DNA of 64,000 bases from Kalymmatonema hyalinum WJT4-NPBG1 (GTDB lineage: Bacteria; Cyanobacteriota; Cyanobacteriia; Cyanobacteriales; Nostocaceae): assembly GCA_019359075.1 (NCBI GenBank), contig JAHHIB010000003.1, positions 107,231 through 171,230 on the forward strand, in the 5' to 3' direction. The notes below the pieces were generated by a model, which saw only the letters and a list, made by a program, of their open reading frames with translations, ran no database searches and was not told the origin of the DNA. A program made the position numbers and the translations under genes. Positions within the stretch are counted from its first letter, which is position 1. Every line of letters begins with the position of its first letter. Shown one piece after another: positions 61,757 through 64,000 of the stretch.

Positions 61757-61842
61757 GTTCGTAGTAAGCGCTGTCTACCCTACGGGAAGCCGCTCTCGCG
61801 TCTACGCTCTTGGAGTCTAGGACTAAAGTCCTTACTACGAAC
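61757..61842. repeat. 86-bp palindromic repeat element between cydA and cydB
   Basis: Perfect 12-bp terminal inverted repeats GTTCGTAGTAAG / CTTACTACGAAC. It includes the palindrome GGACTAAAGTCC (61820-61831). Degenerate relatives occur near 2328-2393. No coding capacity. It sits inside the cydAB transcription unit. Confidence 0.75.
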
Positions 61843-61919
61843 TTATACAACCATCATGATTAATGTGACAAACTACTAGTGCTAGGTGCAAATAAAGGCA
61901 CATCACCCAAAGAGGTTGT

Positions 61920-62936
61920 ATGGAGACGCTAGAGTATTTTCTGCCGCAGGTATGGTTCGTCATTTTAGCCCTCTTCTTGTTCCTCTATGTGATGCTCGAT
62001 GGATTTGACTTAGGGGTAGGTATTTTATCTCTAACTTCACAAGATGAAGAACGCCGGAGCATCTTAATGACCAGCTTGAGCAACATTTGGGATGCCAATG
62101 AAACCTGGCTGGTTTTGATGGCAGGGGGTCTTTTTGGAGCATTTCCCCTAGCTTATGGCACAATTCTCAACGCACTGTACATCCCAATTTTCACTATGGT
62201 GTTTGGGTTCATCTTTCGTGCTGTCGCGTTTGAATTCCGGGAGCTAGCAAACCGAAAATTCTTTTGGAATTTCGCCTTTGGTGCTGGGAGTTTTGTCGCC
62301 GCACTCGGTCAAGGTTTCGCCCTTGGTGCTGTGTTAAAAGGGATTCCAGTTGATGAGACAGGTCACTTTATTGGGACATCTTGGGACTGGCTGAGCTGGC
62401 AAACAGTGCTGGTGGCTCTAACTTTAATTCAAGCGTATGTCCTCATTGGCTCAACTTATCTTGTTTGGAAAACGACAGGCGAACTGCAAACAACTCACTA
62501 TAGAACTGCCAAAATTGCGGCTTTGACAACGCTCATTGGTGCCATTTTCATCACAATTACAACACCAATATTTTATGAAAGCGTCAGGGCTCGCTTGTTT
62601 CAGCCACCCCTCGTTTATATCTTTGCTGTCATTCCCATACTGGGAGTTCTGCTGATTTGGCAACTTCTCCAAAGCCTGAATCGTAAAGAAGAAAGAGCGC
62701 CCTTTGTCTGGACAATTCTTCTTTTCGTTGTCACTTTCGTGGGGCTAGGGTTAATTGTTTTCCCCTATATCATTCCCACGCAGATCACTATTTATGAAGC
62801 ATCTGCTGATCCCAGTTCGCTGGTGATCATGATTATCTTCATTGGCTTCCTCATTCCCGTTATGCTGTTCTACAACCTTTACCAGTACATTGTTTTCCGG
62901 GGCAAAGTGACTGACGGTCATTACGGAGGTGAATAA
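61920..62936 (+). CDS. cydB: Cytochrome bd quinol oxidase subunit II
   Basis: 338 residues, about eight or nine transmembrane helices. Partner of CydA. Family features at the N-terminus: YVMLDGFDLGVGILSLTSQD, SLSNIWDANETWLVLMAGGL, FGAFPLAYGTILNALYIPIF and IFRAVAFEFRELANRKFFWN. Length is normal for the cyanide-insensitive-type pair. Same strand as cydA, with the 86-bp repeat between them. Confidence 0.95.
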   Translation: METLEYFLPQVWFVILALFLFLYVMLDGFDLGVGILSLTSQDEERRSILMTSLSNIWDANETWLVLMAGGLFGAFPLAYGTILNALYIPIFTMVFGFIFRAVAFEFRELANRKFFWNFAFGAGSFVAALGQGFALGAVLKGIPVDETGHFIGTSWDWLSWQTVLVALTLIQAYVLIGSTYLVWKTTGELQTTHYRTAKIAALTTLIGAIFITITTPIFYESVRARLFQPPLVYIFAVIPILGVLLIWQLLQSLNRKEERAPFVWTILLFVVTFVGLGLIVFPYIIPTQITIYEASADPSSLVIMIIFIGFLIPVMLFYNLYQYIVFRGKVTDGHYGGE

Positions 62937-63499
62937 GCTGATATGCATCTAGCTTACCTAGTGCGCTTTCAATAGAGATCTTTTGCAATGATTTATGAGA
63001 CAAGGGAGATGGGGGAGACAAGGAAGCAAATTTCTCCTTGTCCCCTTGTCCCCTTGTCCCTCTTGTCTTGCTTCACTGATTGTAAAAAAGCTTCTATATA
63101 GATAATAAAGTAAACTTATTTACTTGGCAGTAGGATTATTTTTTCTAAATAAAATTTGAAAAAATGTTAGTTATATTTTTTAGATAATTTTAAATTAGTA
63201 GCGTTCCTCATGAAATAACAAATAAGCGTTATTGATAGAAAACACTTAGACAAATAGCTTTGAAACCACAGCCTACTTTTTTCCGCTACTTATTAAGTAA
63301 ACATAAGCAACAATTAGAACACGGATAAAAATATAATTTTTATCAAAACTTGTTATTTGTAAAATATTTGCCAAGCTAGAACTTTTCCTGAAAACAAAAT
63401 TTTATATCTTGCTATATTTATTCTGAAATAATTACATAAATTCCTGAATACTTTTGAACTAGTCAAATTTATACAGGTTCTTAACCAAAAAACTTGATC
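62937..63499. other. Intergenic region downstream of cydB
   Basis: 563 bp. A heptamer-type tandem CCCCTTGT array with a complementary GGGAGACAAGGA arm (63000-63066) could form a strong hairpin and end the cydAB transcript. The rest is AT-rich and without a credible frame. It should include the promoter of the multicopper oxidase gene. Confidence 0.5.
63000..63066. terminator. Strong hairpin of CCTTGT heptamer repeats
   Basis: GACAAGGGAGATGGGGGAGA (63000-63019) and CTCCTTGTCCCCTTGTCCCC (63032 onward) are complementary over several short blocks. It lies 63-129 bp after the cydB stop. Confidence 0.5.
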
Positions 63500-63895
63500 A
63501 TGAAAAAAATCAGCAGACGCCAAGCGCTAAAGATGGCAGCGCTTGCAGGAGGTTCTATTGTGGTTCCTATAGGACTTCAGTATCGCGGATACGCTCAAAG
63601 AGCCAATGATCCAGTTCAGCCATTTACACTTGGGTTCCGCACACCACCAGTGTTAAGTCCTGTACGCAGCGATGCAACAACTGATTACTACCAAATCACG
63701 ATGCAGACAGCTCAAGTAGGGATTCTACCAGGGCAAACGACGGAGATTTGGGGCTATAACGGTATATTTCCGGGACCGACAATTAAACAGCGTAAAAATC
63801 GACAATCAGTTGTGCGGTTTATCAATAATATTGCTATCAAACAACGTAGCAATGGACTATCTATGTGGTTTCCTAAGAGGATGTCTGAGAAGTAA
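63500..63895 (+). pseudogene. Multicopper oxidase, truncated by an IS insertion
   Basis: From ATG 63500 (MKKISRRQALKMAALAGG), a twin-arginine signal followed by a hydrophobic stretch and a cleavage-like AQRA. The cupredoxin start is clear: YYQITMQTAQVGILPGQTTE, IWGYNGIFPGPTIKQRKNRQ, SVVRFINN. At this point family members continue with TSVHLHG, the first copper ligands. Here the sequence instead drifts (KQRSNGLSMWF) and ends at 63895 inside an IS5-like element. Only ~100 of the usual ~500 residues are present. The rest may lie beyond the IS outside the window. Confidence 0.8.
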
Positions 63896-64000
63896 GAAAG
63901 CTCACGTAACGGTATCCTGTCGTTAGAAGAAATACTTAAGTAGCGACAGCATTACGAGAGCCATGATCCCATCGTACCCAAGTAACCTGACTTACGAGCA
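63877..64000 (+). mobile_element. IS5-like insertion sequence, left end and start of transposase
   Basis: The left end is inferred at GAGGATGTCTGAGAAGT (63877-63893), preceded by TAA as a possible 3-bp target duplication. ATG 63963 begins MIPSYPSNLTYEQ, the conserved N-terminus of IS5-family (DUF4096-type) transposases. The rest is outside the window, so the right end and duplication cannot be checked. Confidence 0.7.
63963..64000 (+). CDS. IS5-family transposase, N-terminal 12 codons only
   Basis: Starts with ATG 63963 and reads MIPSYPSNLTYE before the window edge. The PSNLTYEQ pattern is characteristic of IS5-group transposases of cyanobacteria. Preceded by GAGAGCC. Belongs to the element disrupting the multicopper oxidase gene. 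Confidence 0.65.
   Translation, partial: MIPSYPSNLTYE

Overview
The window reads as chromosomal DNA of a filamentous, probably heterocyst-forming cyanobacterium (Nostocales-like). Reasons: frequent HIP1-type octamers (GCGATCGC), short tandem repeats and palindromic repeats between genes, an Hmp-type chemotaxis locus with the filament-specific hmpF, crtR, cyanobacterial DUF3086 and DUF3119 genes, and two-subunit cytochrome bd genes. The genus cannot be fixed from the sequence alone. There are no rRNA genes, no CRISPR array and no prophage. One tRNA gene (tRNA-Arg, anticodon TCT) is present.

Layout. 1-1951: prolyl oligopeptidase (cut by the left edge). 2.8-14.0 kb: motility and taxis locus, a minus-strand operon hmpB-hmpC-hmpD-hmpE (CheY, CheW, MCP, hybrid CheA) with divergent hmpF; the PatA-like hmpA usually found between them is missing. 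14.2-18.4 kb: tilS and a secreted M16 protease carrying low-complexity repeats. 18.5-21.7 kb: a small HTH-like fragment beside tRNA-Arg, a membrane protein that looks frameshifted at its 3' end, an HTH/acidic protein and cutA. 22.0-25.8 kb: envelope-lipid group plsY, DUF3086, DUF3119, MlaE permease. 26.2-28.2 kb: small membrane protein, sppA, aroH. 28.2-29.2 kb: a decayed phosphate-binding-protein-like pseudogene beside a Ser/Thr kinase. 30.7-34.4 kb: crtR, pyk and a WD40-protein deletion remnant. 34.7-41.4 kb: glycosyltransferases around a Uma2 gene, radC, a PRK-like kinase, an O-methyltransferase and trhO.

41.4-47.2 kb is the most rearranged part: a 1.1-kb repeat-rich gap with a MITE-like element, a calpain-like protease, a subtilisin-like protease, a cysteine-desulfurase pseudogene interrupted by a decayed IS200/IS605 element, and a marC fragment. 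It is followed by hlyD, an NmrA-like reductase, xth, a GT4 glycosyltransferase, a zinc-ribbon protein, a zinc alcohol dehydrogenase and an MFS transporter. 55.1-57.2 kb holds five small genes of unknown function, three of them a tight operon that includes a stand-alone copy of a domain usually fused to CHAT/TPR proteins. 57.8-64.0 kb has cysK, an unknown gene, cydA, cydB and a Tat-exported multicopper oxidase cut short by an IS5-like element that runs off the right edge.

The window mixes housekeeping genes with strong decay. At least four reading frames are broken: the phosphate-binding protein, the WD40 protein, the cysteine desulfurase and the multicopper oxidase. A probable 3' frameshift affects the membrane protein at 19.4 kb. 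Many intergenic gaps are filled with palindromic or MITE-like repeats. Nothing in the window is a clear new defence or biosynthetic system. The best candidates for undescribed biology are the small-protein operon at 56.2-57.2 kb, the PRK-like kinase lacking the P-loop cysteine, and the HTH/acidic protein coupled to a membrane protein.
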